Of a stretch of 64,000 nt of DNA, positions 53,213 to 63,570 are shown piece by piece. Within the stretch, counting starts at the first letter, position 1. Each line of letters begins with the position of its first letter. The DNA comes from Phyllostachys edulis. Its lineage: Eukaryota; Streptophyta; Magnoliopsida; Poales; Poaceae. The DNA lies in the NCBI GenBank assembly GCA_036346405.1, contig CM070548.1, positions 67,418,877 to 67,482,876 of the forward strand. Reading direction: 5' to 3'. The notes under the pieces are model-generated. The model worked only from the letters and a program-made list of their open reading frames with translations. It ran no database searches and had not been told where the DNA came from. The translations under genes were made by a program, and so were the position numbers.

Positions 53213-54497
53213 GGTTGAAAGTCAGATTAAGGAGAAATTGAGAATGCTTGATGATAGAAAACATGAGAACAAACCTGTGTTTGTGTCTTTTTCTATGACT
53301 AACAACCTACAGGAAGTTGAGAACCATACCGAAGAGGAGAATGAGCTGATTGAGACACCGACTCCATTGGTTGAGAAGGAAGATGAGGAGATGGATGCAC
53401 CTACATCATCTGAGGAGAGCCAAAAAGGTAAAGACCATGGTGCTATCATCACTCAAGGTGAGTATGTTTGTGACGAACTACAATTATTCATTGTTCATGC
53501 TATTTTAGAGCAAAAATTAGTGAAAAACAATTCTGATATGCACATGTTTCAAGTAGAGAATTCAGACTGCATTGACTTGAGTGCACCATGTGATAAAATA
53601 ATTGAATTGCCTGCTGTTTTGAGTGTTTCCTATGATAAGTTAATCCCATCTAATGATCATGTGGAATTGGTTAGACATAAAGAAGTTTTGACTAGAATTT
53701 CTCCTGCTGATTCTTTATGTTTCATTATGTTGGATTCACCTATGAAATTGTCACATGCTGTGGAGACAGTTTCTGAAATTGCATGTTCGAAATCCTTGTC
53801 TAGTGCCTACACCTCTGGGTATAAGTTTAATTTGATTGGAGATTATGGTGTAGACAATCAGTTTCTTGTATATCGAATATGCATAACTTGTGACCATGTG
53901 GATGAATTGAAGCTTGCTGTTTTGGATAACAATTCTTGTGTGCTGAATCTTGTTCAATATGAGAGGAAAATAAAATTTAGTGCTCATCCAATGCCTATGT
54001 GTTCATCCCTTATTGCACCATCTAGTATTGATAATCCGAATATTGTTGTTGAAGTATGGAAGAACATACAATTTTTTTCACCATTGCTAGATGAATTTGC
54101 TATTGCTCGATTGAAATCTGATTATATGGATGAATTTTATTTGATTCCAAAAGTTGTAGATTTGCCCATATGTGCTACCACTGCAAGTTTACAACTTCAG
54201 ATATTTGAATTGCATAAACGCTTCACTTACATTTGCAAAACTAGTTGCAATAATTGTTGTGTGAGAAATTTTATTTTGATCATTAACATATATGATTATT
54301 CTTGGGTTAATAATACAATGAGCTTTTATGATCACTGCTGTCTTATAACATTAATTGTGCAACAACGAAGAACCGTTAAAACAGATGACATATACATATA
54401 CCATGCATACACCTTGGCTTCTTTGTTACCCTATTTTCAGCTTATCAAAAGCCGAGGACGGCTTTGTTTTCAAGAAGGGGGGATGATGAGGATATGA
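53133..54497 (+). CDS. Element D ORF2: gag tail plus 350-residue unknown region, in place of pol
   Basis: The longest clean ORF of the right half (454 codons). Residues ~25-50 (ACKVESQIKEKLRMLDDRK) complete the gag helical end. A Glu-rich stretch follows (HTEEENELIETPTPLVEKEDEEMDAPTSSEES). The remaining ~350 residues contain no zinc knuckle, protease DSG, RT YxDD or integrase motif. Short modules recur, such as CDELQLFIVHAILEQKL, ISPADSLCFIMLDSP, CDHVDELKLAVLD and LDEFAIARLKSDYMDEFYLIP, with several Cys pairs (CKTSCNNCC). It ends inside the purine tract next to LTR2. Function unknown; it may be a decayed gag extension or a real accessory protein. AT-rich codon use. Confidence 0.6.
   Translation: MGLINQFRTFLFTKNMVLSHLFILACKVESQIKEKLRMLDDRKHENKPVFVSFSMTNNLQEVENHTEEENELIETPTPLVEKEDEEMDAPTSSEESQKGKDHGAIITQGEYVCDELQLFIVHAILEQKLVKNNSDMHMFQVENSDCIDLSAPCDKIIELPAVLSVSYDKLIPSNDHVELVRHKEVLTRISPADSLCFIMLDSPMKLSHAVETVSEIACSKSLSSAYTSGYKFNLIGDYGVDNQFLVYRICITCDHVDELKLAVLDNNSCVLNLVQYERKIKFSAHPMPMCSSLIAPSSIDNPNIVVEVWKNIQFFSPLLDEFAIARLKSDYMDEFYLIPKVVDLPICATTASLQLQIFELHKRFTYICKTSCNNCCVRNFILIINIYDYSWVNNTMSFYDHCCLITLIVQQRRTVKTDDIYIYHAYTLASLLPYFQLIKSRGRLCFQEGGMMRI
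54472..54483 (+). other. Polypurine tract before LTR2
   Basis: AAGAAGGGGGGA directly before LTR2 (TGATGAGG). The matching tract before LTR3 is AATAAGGGGAGGA at 62142-62154. Confidence 0.78.
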
Positions 54498-55622
54498 CCC
54501 CTATGGATACAACCATATTTGCTATGCTTGCTGTTCCAACTATAAGAACTCGTATGCTTCATTAAATTGTCAGGTGAGCTCGTTTTTAGGAGTGCCTTTA
54601 TATTACATGAACTATATGATATTGCCTAATAAATGTGTGGTTATTTTCTGGAATAAAAGACAGAGAGTGGTTGATTTACAAGAGTTTGAGCTGGACCTAT
54701 TTTGGAATCCAATTCGGCCTTTGGAGATAGCACCGACTTTAAACATGCATAACTTTCATATACGAAGTCTGTTGGAGGTCCACGAGTACTTGATGGAAAT
54801 CTTATCTCGTCATCTTTCCAACGGATCCAGCCTCACCTCCAAATTCCATCTATACACGTCGAAATCGTGAAAACAATCTGGTACTGGGACAGCCCAACAG
54901 ACCCATAGTAAAAAGGCCATAACTTTTGCAAACGGAGTCCGATTCGGGTGTTCTTGGTTTTGTTGGAAAGCTTATTCCGAGACCTTTCCAATGGATATAG
55001 CCTCACATTCAAATTCATTATGAGCACACCGTAAACATCAAAACAAGGTGATGTGTCACCTGTGTGGGCCAAATTGAACTATGTAATGAGTGGGCTGACT
55101 TGGCCCATATGGGCTCCCCTCCTTGGGCCACATTGTTCACGGTGGTAATGTTCATGTGAATAGTACCATGTGAATAGTATCATCCCCTTATTTCTATCAG
55201 ATGTGTGGCTCCTCCTCCCCGATTTAAGGAGGCCGCACCCCCTCTAGTTTTCTTGGATTTCGTTTATGTTTTAGTTTGCCTTCGTTGCAACTTGTATCTT
55301 CTGCATGTGTCGACTAGACCACCCAGTCAAGATACTTATTTGGAATCCCAACTAAATTCAAACATTTCAATCCTATTTGCAATTTCAAATTGCTTATTAT
55401 CTTGTTCTTATGTGTTCTTCAATTGCATGCAGGAATAGACCTTCGTCGTCAGGTCAACCGCGTTCTTAGCACGGTTGATAACGACTCAGAGTGTGGTTTA
55501 GCGATTACTTGGTGTTCTGGTTGTAACCGGTTAAAAGCCTGCATCGTCAAAGTCGTTCTCCTCCAAATCGAAGTTATCATCCTATCGCAAGATCGGGACA
55601 ACCATTGTCTCATCAGGTGTCA
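54484..55622 (+). repeat. LTR2 of element D (1139 bp)
   Basis: TGATGAGGATATGACC to ..AGGTGTCA, followed by the primer site at 55625. Longer than LTR1 and LTR3 because of an internal ~150-bp diverged duplication (54720-54870 and 54900-55045; shared CATAACTTT..ACG.AGTC.G..., CCTTTCCAA[C/T]GGAT). Diverged from the other two LTRs. Confidence 0.85.
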
Positions 55623-55624
55623 GG

Positions 55625-55636
55625 TGGTATCAGAGC
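55625..55636 (+). other. Primer binding site after LTR2
   Basis: TGGTATCAGAGC, two bases after LTR2. It shows that LTR2 also serves as a 5' LTR of a second internal region. Confidence 0.82.
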
Positions 55637-56990
55637 TAAAGTTGACCGGTAGGAATTCTTGTATCCCAAGTTAGTAGATTGGTTTTTATTTACCATAGTC
55701 CATAAAAAAAAATTGCCCTACAAAAAGAGTTAATTATCCGCTGTCCAAACCTCGTTGTGCCTTTTAATCTATTAGTTTTGGTTTGCTAAATTGAATTTGT
55801 GTCCGTTTTAGCTTTGTCTAGTTGCTGATCATATGTTTGGTCCTATAAAATCCAAAAATTGAAATCCTAGACCATCCATCACGTCCTAAACCCAAAAAAT
55901 AAGCTCCAAAAGAAATTCCCCACGTCCAAATCCATCTAGAACACCTTAAACCCAAATTTCCAATTTCGGCCAGAAGACCCTCTTTTCTGCCGCTGCCACG
56001 AAAATCGCCATAACTTTTGATTCCTTCATCCTTTTTTAGTGAAACCACCGCCATTAGATCAATAATTTGATTATCCATCTTCCTGTAAAATTTCACCTCA
56101 ATAAAGCAAGGCAATAAAATTTTATATGTGGTGAAAGTTGACCCAGTTTTCTGTTTGAATCTGAAATTGTCTGCACTTGTGATTTTTGTGCAATTTTTTC
56201 AGTCAGTTTTCAGAAAGTGGCCCCAAAAGAAAAATTGTGGAAAAAGCCATCAGGAAATAGAAAAAAGAATCATTGAAAAAGAGGCATCTGACAAAAAGTT
56301 ACGGGCTAAATACCGACATACTATCTAGTGGACAAAAAACCACAGTTTTCAGTGTTGGGTCAAGACTTGTGCTATTCACTCCAAATTGCATTCTTTTGAA
56401 TTATCCTATGTCTACCATTCCTATACATAACATAGGCTAGGTGCTAGATACGAACTATAATTCAATTATGTGCAATTTCTGAAATTAACTGATTGTTTCC
56501 CTTGCTACCTAATATTAAGCCTGTCCAAGCTCCACTTTCTACTAACCGAGCAGATCACGTCGAACCGACCCTTGCAATCGCTCCACTCATCACTTAAGTC
56601 AAGTTTATCATGAACCAGCCATCGGTTGCACCACCTGTTTGCATTGGTAAGAACTTGCAAGAGCTTGGTAAGAGCTTGAGCATGTGACTTAAGCCTCCGG
56701 ATCCTAGTAGTTGATAAGAACATATACTTGTGATTTGTTTCCTTATTTTCTACTAATAATGACAGGTTGGTTGAAGTTGGTAGATTACGATGTCATCGCG
56801 GGCAGATTTGAACTCAAAGGGAAACAACTACCTGTATACATATTACCACTCACCGCTGAGAGTATGTCGTTGGACTACTTTATATGGGTTAATATGTTGG
56901 ATAGCTACTTTGAAAGACAGGACCTTGATCCTTATGAGAAGATGAGCATGGCAAGGACGACACTGATCGGTGATGTTCAACATTGGTGGT
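55637..56990 (+). pseudogene. D internal region 2: leader and gag start, cut by Gypsy-C
   Basis: The leader is homologous to internal 1 (GAACCAGCCATCGGTTG, CTAGTAGTTGATA, ACATATACTTGTGATTTGTT). After the acceptor-like AATAATGACAG (about 56765), gag reads GWLKLVDYDVIAGRFELKG and FIWVNMLDSYFERQDLDPYEKMSMARTTLIGDVQHWW up to 56990. The protein is clearly diverged from internal 1 gag (FVEDAKLWWKYL at the same place), so the two internal regions come from different family members. Cut by the Gypsy-C LTR at 56991. Confidence 0.78.
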
Positions 56991-57373
56991 TGTCGGGACC
57001 CCGGGTATGCAAACCCGGGACCCTCTGTGTATTCCGAACTAGTCCCATGATCAGTAGCTAGCTCACACAGTTGCAACATTGGTGTAATCATATCCACACA
57101 ACCAAACTATAGATGAAGCAAACAAATTAATAATATTAAGCAAAAGGGACCTTATGGTCAAGTCTTACAACGGTTGCCATGCAGGGCTAAAGAGAACAAA
57201 GTAAACTGGCAGTAGAGAACAAAACATCTGGTGGAGGTCACCCAATATGCCCACCGGCAATCGAGTGAGGGACGCGACCTAATTCGCATAGTCTTCAAAG
57301 AAGTCTTCTTCATAAAACTCTGAGTTCACCGGTTCACCCTCCTCTGCTGATTTAAACAGAGGGCGCAAGGCCA

Positions 57374-57485
57374 TGAGTACTTTGAATGTACTCAGCAAGT
57401 CATAGAGAAATGTATACAAGTAATATTTATGAAAGGCTTGACAAGGATAGCTTTATGGCTATTTTGCGGAAAACAGTATTTGACA
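57374..57485. repeat. Inverted repeat arm 1 in Gypsy-C LTR
   Basis: 112 bp starting TGAGTACTTTGAATGTACTC. Its reverse complement is at 57782-57893 with about four mismatches counted by eye (about 96% identity). Spacer 296 bp. Confidence 0.92.
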
Positions 57486-57781
57486 TTAAATACAATAAGT
57501 AGCTTTCAAGCACAATTTAAAAGATTAATACATAAATAAGCAATTTTCTTTGAAACAACTAGTGAACACCCTGTTCACTTTCCAACCATCGACCACCAAC
57601 AAGATTCGACCAAACCATTCCATATTTTCGACAAAAGTTCTACCCCTTGCGTGAAATCACCAGGTATGTCCATAACCGGGGACACGGCTATTCGAATAGT
57701 TTTACACTCTGCAGAGGTTGTACAGCTTGACCCACAAGACACGAATTTCTCTAGTTTGTTCGGCATACACTCTGCAGAGGT

Positions 57782-57893
57782 TGTCAAATATTGCTTTCCG
57801 CAAAATAGCCATAAAGCTATCCTTGTCAAGCCTTGCATAAATATTACTTGCATACATTTCTCTATGACTTGCTGAGTACATTCAAAGTACTCA
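57782..57893. repeat. Inverted repeat arm 2 in Gypsy-C LTR
   Basis: Reverse complement of 57374-57485, same length without gaps. The solo LTR of the related family shows no such pair at the equivalent place, so the repeat is specific to this copy or subfamily. Confidence 0.92.
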
Positions 57894-60183
57894 GCAAAGG
57901 CTTGACAAGGCTTTTACAAAGTTCTGTTTTGACTCACTTCTGTTCGCTAAGGTTTCGCCTCTATCTGGCCCCCTCTTGCGCCGTTCCCAACCAAAACAGA
58001 ACCGAACCAAGACATTGCTAATTAGTCAGCCAGGTCTATCCCAATCTAGACATGTGGTTGTACGGTTGAGGCCCAGATCAATGGTTCAAGGTTAAGTCCT
58101 TAGTTGGTTGCTCAGACGAGACGGTTCCACGTTCCAAGCGTGCGTTACGGCACCCACCTTTTCCACCACCCACTCGTCTGAGCATAAATCATTTTCATTC
58201 AACCTGGCCAAATGACCACCCTAGTCATGGCACAAAATCTTTTAACAAAAGTGGCTCCGCCACGGTTCCATAATTTCCTTTAGTCAAATTCATCATGTTG
58301 GGTTCAACCCAGCCAGAGGACCACCCTAGTCATGGCACCACAAATTTTACTAAGGTGACAACGAATGTCGTGTCTCACACAGGACCACACTTCATTTTAA
58401 TCAGCAACACTGGCCGCTACTACACAAGCCACGAACCGGTGTGCTGGGAGTAAACTCATATTGAATGATTCAAGGCGAGACCGACGTCTACCAAAGCATG
58501 GCTAAGCAAACACGATACCCATGTTGGTATTACAATAATGTCCAACTAGTAATTAACCATCCTAAGGTGTCCAAGGAGTTATGTCATTCAAGGATACATG
58601 TCGATTGCAATTTATCAAGGAGGCATATGGCAATTAGGTAATTAACTAAACCCGAAACCATTTATTATAAAATTAGCAATGCATGTTTATATCAAACAAT
58701 ATACTTTTATAAAGATGGGTTCAACATGATCAAAGGTCTACTACTTGCCTTCGTTGAAGAGTAGGGTGCCGATGCCGTCGGGTTTATGGGTTGTCCTAAC
58801 GCCTAATCTACACGCATTTAACAAAGCTAAATAAATAAAACAACTCCAAATAAAACTCAAATAAATACTAAATAAATACTAATAGGAAGACAAGGAATTT
58901 ATATGAATTTAGAAATTTGAATCACTCGAATCGGAGTTCGAATGAAGAAGTTATGGCCAAAGGAAGTGGGAAAACACATGAAATGATAGATTTAGGGTTG
59001 TCCCGATTTCCGAAATTATTTTTGCAAAGGAAAAGTTGAAAATGACGTCAGCTGACGTCATCAGAGGGATTTTCAGCCGAAATAATAAAAAGAAATGAAA
59101 TCGACATGTAGGGCCCACTTGTCAATGGAAGGGTGCATGAGGATGTAGACGTGCAAACTACTAACTCCTAATCTCATGTCCATGCAGCCACACCGAACTC
59201 AACACACCGGAGCTCATCGAATCGAAAGCTATATGCCGATCGACCTTTTCGGATGAAGCACAGCACAAGCAAAAACTCTCCCTCAACTTGCTAATACAAA
59301 GCTATATGCATGCAGACCATACTATAGTGCTACATGCAAACTACTTGTAGTTACGTGCATGCAACTAACACATTAATGCAAGCACTACTACATGAGTATG
59401 TATTAGCTAGTACGTGCGTGCATGAGTTATCTAGTCCTCCATGCATGTGTGATAGATGAGTTAGTGTATGGATGCATGCAGTGGGGTGATTGCAGCACGC
59501 TCAGCTCGGCAGTGCTGGCTTCGGCCAAAAGAAGAGAGAGAGAGAGGGGAGCTCGGTAGCAAGGGCGAGAGGGGAGCCATGGCAGCAGGTGGGGCGGCAT
59601 GGGGAGTGCTAGGGCAGGGCATGGGTGATGCCAGGGCAAGGGGCCAGGCATGGGCTCCCATGCTGGTTGGTTTTCAATGGGAAGGAAAATTGAAGGAAGA
59701 GAGAAAGCTTGCTGCTTCTATAGCAGAGAAAGGGGAAGGGGAGAATGGGCCGAAGGAGATTCAGCCCAAGCCAAGGGAGAGGATTTTCCTAAGGTTTTTT
59801 TTCTTTTTAGAAAAAATAGCAGAAAAGCAAAAGCATTTTTAGAAAATAGCTTAGGCCGTCCAAAAATTCTAGGAAAATTCACAGAAATCCCTTGAATTAT
59901 TTAGGACTTAGTAAAAATAATTTTCAACTTCACTATTGCTTTTAGTTTTTGCAATTAATTACTTTTAACATAAGGCCAAAGGAAAAACCAAATTAAAACC
60001 AACAAAACTCAACTAAACCAACTTTAATTAATTCAAGTTTTATTTAATTCAAATTAAATTGCTTTTAAAATTCTAAATTACAATTTAAGCTTGAGCAAAT
60101 TAATAAACCTAAATGGTTCCTTTTTAAGGTTTTCAAAATTTTCAAAAAGACCAGAAAATAGGGATGTTACAAACCTATACCCC

Positions 60184-60640
60184 TTAAAGGGAATCTCGAC
60201 CTCGAGATTCAGGCTGACTAGAGAATATGTGCGGGAATTCGGCCTTCAGATCTTCTTCACGCTCCTGTGTGGCTTCTTCTTGGTGTGATTGCTCCATCGA
60301 ACTTTGCGTAAACGGAGGATCTTGCTTCTTGTCACACGCCGAGACACTTCCAAGATTTTGATGGGTTTGCTCCTTGTAGGTTAGATCTTCTTGCAAGTCA
60401 ATCGCTTCTAACCAAGATCTGCTTCTTTCGCACTCGCAGCACTTCTTCAATCGAGACACATGAAAAACATCATGCACGTCTGACAACTGAGGCGGGAGCT
60501 CTAACTTGTAAGCAACTTCTCCTCTTCTGGCTAGAACTGGAAAAGGTCCAATATATCTTGGTGCGAGTTTTCCACTAACTTTGAAGTGACGCATCCCTTT
60601 GAGAGGTGAGACCTTCAGGTACACATGATCTCCAGGTACA
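60184..60640 (-). pseudogene. Gypsy-C integrase C-terminus with chromodomain
   Basis: 146-codon segment: YLKVSPLKGMRHFKVSGKLAPRYIGPFPVLARRGEVAYKLELPPQLSDVHDVFHVSRLKKC (the GPF/Y module). It is followed by LQEDLTYKEQ and a degraded chromodomain, and the terminus EEDLKAEFPHIFSSQPESRGRDSL. Chromodomains direct integration to marked chromatin in chromoviruses. The middle (GSVSACDKKQDPPFTQSSMEQS) is out of frame with the family consensus, indicating a frameshift pair. Confidence 0.87.
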
Positions 60641-61193
60641 AAGGCTAAATCTTGGCGACGGTTATCAGCATAACTCTTACATTCGTCTGGCCGTTTTCAC
60701 TTTTCTCTGATCGACTTAACTTGATCTTCGGCCTCCTTTAGGATGTCTGGTCCAAGTACTTGCCCTTCGCCTGACTCAGTCCAATACAAAGGTGTTCTGC
60801 ACTTTCTTCCGTAAAGGGCCTCAAACGGGGACATCTGTAGACTTGATTGATGACTATTGTTGTAAGAAAACTCGCATAAGGTAGCATTAGGTCCCAACTA
60901 GTCCGGTTCTCTAGAGCGCAGCTCTTAACATATCTTCTAGGATTTGATTTACTCTTTCGGTCGACCATCCATGCGAGGGTGGTAGATCTGTCTTTGAAAT
61001 TCAAATTAGTGCCCAAAACGCTGTGTAGCTTCTGCCAGAATCTTGAGGTGAACTGGGTTCCTCGATCTGACACGATCTTCTTTGGTACACCATGCTGACA
61101 TACTATCTTGGCCATATACAATTACGCAAGTCTGTCTCTCGAGTAGGTGGTCTTGATCGATGAAGTGAGCCACTTTTGTTAGGCGATCGACAA
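60641..61193 (-). pseudogene. Gypsy-C integrase core (broken)
   Basis: MAKIVCQHGVPKKIVSDRGTQFTSRFWQKLHSVLGTNLNF carries the second catalytic Asp. In another frame near 60960, STERVNQILEDM carries the Glu. Then ATLCEFSYNNSHQSSLQMSPFEALYGRKCRTPLYWTESGE (60897-60700). A 3-frame mosaic with stops near 60900, 60990 and 60700; identity is certain. Confidence 0.88.
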
Positions 61194-62068
61194 TTACCGA
61201 GATAGAATCATATCGACTTTAGTTCTTGGCAGACCGGTGATAAAATCTATTCCGATTTCTTCCCATTTCCATTCAGGGATGCTCAAAGGTTGCAAAAGTC
61301 CAGCAGGTCTCTGATGCTCAGCTTTAACTCGCTGGCAAACATCACATTGTGCTATATACTCAGCAACTTCACGCTTCATGCTAGGCCACCAATAGAATTC
61401 CTTGAGGTCTTGATACATTTTAGTGCTTTCGGGGTGAATGGAGTACAAAGTTTCATGAGCTTCCTTGAGTATTAACCGTTTCAATTCCTTCTGATCCGGT
61501 ACACAAATACGCTTGTCGATCCATAGGACACCTTGCTCATCTTTTGAAAATCTTAAGGATTTACCCTGCTTCATGTTTCTCTTGATTTCCTTGATATCCG
61601 TATCTTCTTCTTGGGCTTTCTTGATCTGATCCTGAAGAGTCGGTTGCACTCTCAGGGCAGCTAAGTAACCTTCTTCGACTAACTCGAGCTTGAGCTTTTG
61701 AAATTCTTCGTGCAATGCTGGCTGACCTTCTTTGATCATCAGAGTATTGCAGTAGGTCTTTCTACTTAAAGCATTTGCTACAACATTTGCTTTGCCTGGG
61801 TGATAATGAATTCCCATGTTGTAATCCTTGATCAATTCCAACCATCTTCTTTGTCTCATATTCAGATCCGCTTGGGTGAAAATGTACTTCAAACTCTTAT
61901 GATCCGTGTAAACTTCACAGCGATTACCGATGAGGTAATGGCGCCATATCTTTAAAGCATGCACTACGGCAGCCAATTCTAAGTCATGAGTGGGGTAATT
62001 GACTTCATGAGGCTTCAATTGGCGTGAAGCATATGCTACCACTTTCCTTTCTTGCATCAAAACACATA
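61194..62068 (-). pseudogene. Gypsy-C RNase H and integrase zinc domain
   Basis: About 290 codons: CVLMQERKVVAYASRQLKPHEVNYPTHDLELAAVVHALKIWRHYLIGNRCEVYTDHKSLKYIFTQ (RNase H; the first DAS motif was removed by the truncation; Glu and Asp remain). Then the linker, KEAHETLYSIHPESTKMYQDLKEFYWWPSMKREVAEYIAQCDVCQRVK (HHCC integrase zinc site) and EEIGIDFITGLPRT with the first core Asp. The open frame runs past 62068 into D sequence for about 14 codons, which marks the junction. Confidence 0.9.
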
Positions 62069-62154
62069 TACCATGCATACACCTTGGCTTCTTTGTTACC
62101 CTATTTTCCACTTATCAAAAGCCGAGGATGGCTTTGTTTTCAATAAGGGGAGGA
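62069..62154 (+). other. D internal tail and polypurine tract before LTR3
   Basis: Matches the end of internal 1 (54399-54483): CCATGCATACACCTTGGCTT, CTTATCAAAAGCCGAGGA[C/T]GGCTTTG, then AATAAGGGGAGGA. It is the only part of the internal region retained right of Gypsy-C. Confidence 0.85.
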
Positions 62155-63104
62155 TGATGAGGACATGACCCCTATGGATACGACCATATTTGCTATGCTT
62201 GCTGTTCCAAGTACAAGAGCTCGTATGCTTCACTTAAATTATCAGGTGAGCTTGTTAGGAGTGCTTTTGTATTATACGAACTATACGATGCTACCTATTG
62301 ATGAATATATATATCTGTGTGTGTGTGTGTGTGCAGCACCATGTCACTTTTGGTCCAAGACAAGCAAGCAGTTTGAGCTGGACCCGTTTTGGAATCCAAA
62401 TCGGCCTCCGATGACAGCACCAACTTCAAACGTGCATAACTTTCACATACGGAGTCCGTTTGAGGTCCACGAGTACTTGATGGAAATATTATCTCGTCCT
62501 CTTTCCAACGGATCCAATCTCACCTCCAAATTCCTTCTGAGTGCACTGCAATCATCAAAACAAGGTGCTACGTCACCTGTTTGGGCCAAATTGGGCCTTG
62601 TAATGCTTAGGCCCAAGGGAAGGAGCCACCCCAGGTGGCCCGTACTGTTCACGCATGAACAATACCATAAATAGTACCATACCGAATTTTCTTAGATATG
62701 GCGGCTCTCCCTTCCCTATTTAAGGAACCCGCACCCCTCTAGTTTTCTTGGATTTTGTTAAGTTAAAAGTTAGCTACATTGCAACTTCATGTATTGGCTT
62801 GTGTCGACTAGACTAACCCCGAATACCGCTTCGGAATCCCAAGTTTATCAAATATTTCAATCTTATTTGCAATTTCAGATTGCTTATTATCTTGTTCTTG
62901 CGTGTTCTTCGATTGCATACAGGAACAGACCTTCGTGGTCAGATCAACCGTGTTCTTGGCACGGTTGATAACGACTCAGAGTGTGTTTAGCGATTGCTTG
63001 GTGTTCTGGTCGTGACTGGTTAGAAGCCTGCATCGTCAAAGTCGTTCTCCTCCAAATCAAAGTTATCATCCTATCAGAAGATTGGGACAACCATGGATTC
63101 ATCA
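62155..63104 (+). repeat. LTR3 of element D (950 bp)
   Basis: TGATGAGGACATGACC to ..GGATTCATCA. Closest to LTR1. Contains a (TG)n run at 62315-62333 and a TATA-like box at 62717-62724. Followed by TTTTT. Confidence 0.87.
62315..62333. repeat. (TG)n microsatellite in LTR3
   Basis: Nine TG units preceded by ATATATAT; LTR1 has only ATATATGTGC at this place. Confidence 0.9.
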
Positions 63105-63164
63105 TTTTTGCTGATCGTGCATTTCTCTCTCTCAAATCAAGTATCCCATATGACCAGTGAGAGT

Positions 63165-63570
63165 TTTTCTTAGACCTCCCTTAAGAGATTTCTCTTGGAT
63201 CTCGAGGAGATCCTCTTGGACCTCCCTTGAGAGATTTCTCTTAGACCTTCAAGAGATTCTCTTGGACCTCCCTCGAGAGATTTCTCTTGGGCCTCATCTG
63301 GAGATTTCTCTTGGACCTCTAGAAGATCCTCTTGGACTACCCTTGGAGATTTCTCTTAGATCTCTAGGAGATCCTCTTGGACCTCTCTTGGAGTGTGGAG
63401 ATTCTCTTGGACCTCTAAGAGATCTTTTGGACCTCCCTTGGATAACTCCAAGAGAGTGTGGTCGGAACACTGTGGTACCATTAGACCTCTTCAGGAGATA
63501 TTCTTGGACCTCTCTTAGAGATTTTTCTTGGACCTCTTCAGGAGATTCTCTTGGACCTCCCTTGGAGAAC
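63165..63570. repeat. Degenerate 21-24-bp tandem repeat with GAGATTTCTC dyad
   Basis: About 17-18 units of the type TTGGACCTC..TTGGAGATTTCTC (24 bp) alternating with TTGGACCTCTAGGAGATCCTC (21 bp). Unit lengths are mostly multiples of three, leaving a 153-codon frame open on the plus strand and a 105-codon frame on the minus strand. No similarity to a known protein is recognised. A repeat with accidental ORFs is the simplest reading. Confidence 0.85.

Larger units (their letters stand above)
56991..60171 (-). repeat. 3' LTR of Gypsy-C (3181 bp)
   Basis: TG (TGTCGGGACCCCGGG) at 56991 to CA (GGGATGTTACA) at 60171; on the minus strand it starts TGTAACATCCC. Related to the solo LTR 43604-46833. 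It holds the 112-bp inverted repeat (57374-57485, 57782-57893), tandem copies of CTCTGCAGAGGTTGT, and repeats of CC[A]CCCTAGTCATGGCAC (58211, 58321). ORFs at 59468-59842 are in a repeat-rich part and are not taken as genes. Confidence 0.9.
56991..62068 (-). mobile_element. Gypsy-C: chromovirus (Tekay-like), 5'-truncated
   Basis: On the minus strand: RNase H (from about 62068), integrase with chromodomain, and a 3.18-kb 3' LTR. The 5' LTR, gag, protease and most of RT are missing; sequence switches to element D tail at about 62060-62070. The C-terminus reads EEDLKAEFPHIFSSQPESRGRDSL, as in large-LTR grass chromoviruses of the RIRE3/RIRE8 kind; the exact family is inference. Confidence 0.87.
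49844..63104 (+). mobile_element. Element D: non-autonomous gypsy-like element with three LTRs, interrupted by Gypsy-C
   Basis: Layout: LTR1, internal 1 with gag and ORF2, purine tract, LTR2, primer site and internal 2, Gypsy-C insertion, remnant of internal tail and purine tract, LTR3. TTTTT flanks both sides (49839-49843 and 63105-63109), consistent with a target duplication but low in complexity. No protease, RT or integrase is found in either internal region, so the element depends on another for movement. Primer site TGGTATCAGAGC. By eye, LTR1 and LTR3 are more similar to each other than to LTR2. Confidence 0.82.

Noticed and set aside
59461..59895. ORFs of 66-124 codons near the Gypsy-C LTR centre
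   Set aside because: Low-complexity, overlapping on both strands, within an LTR; no domain.
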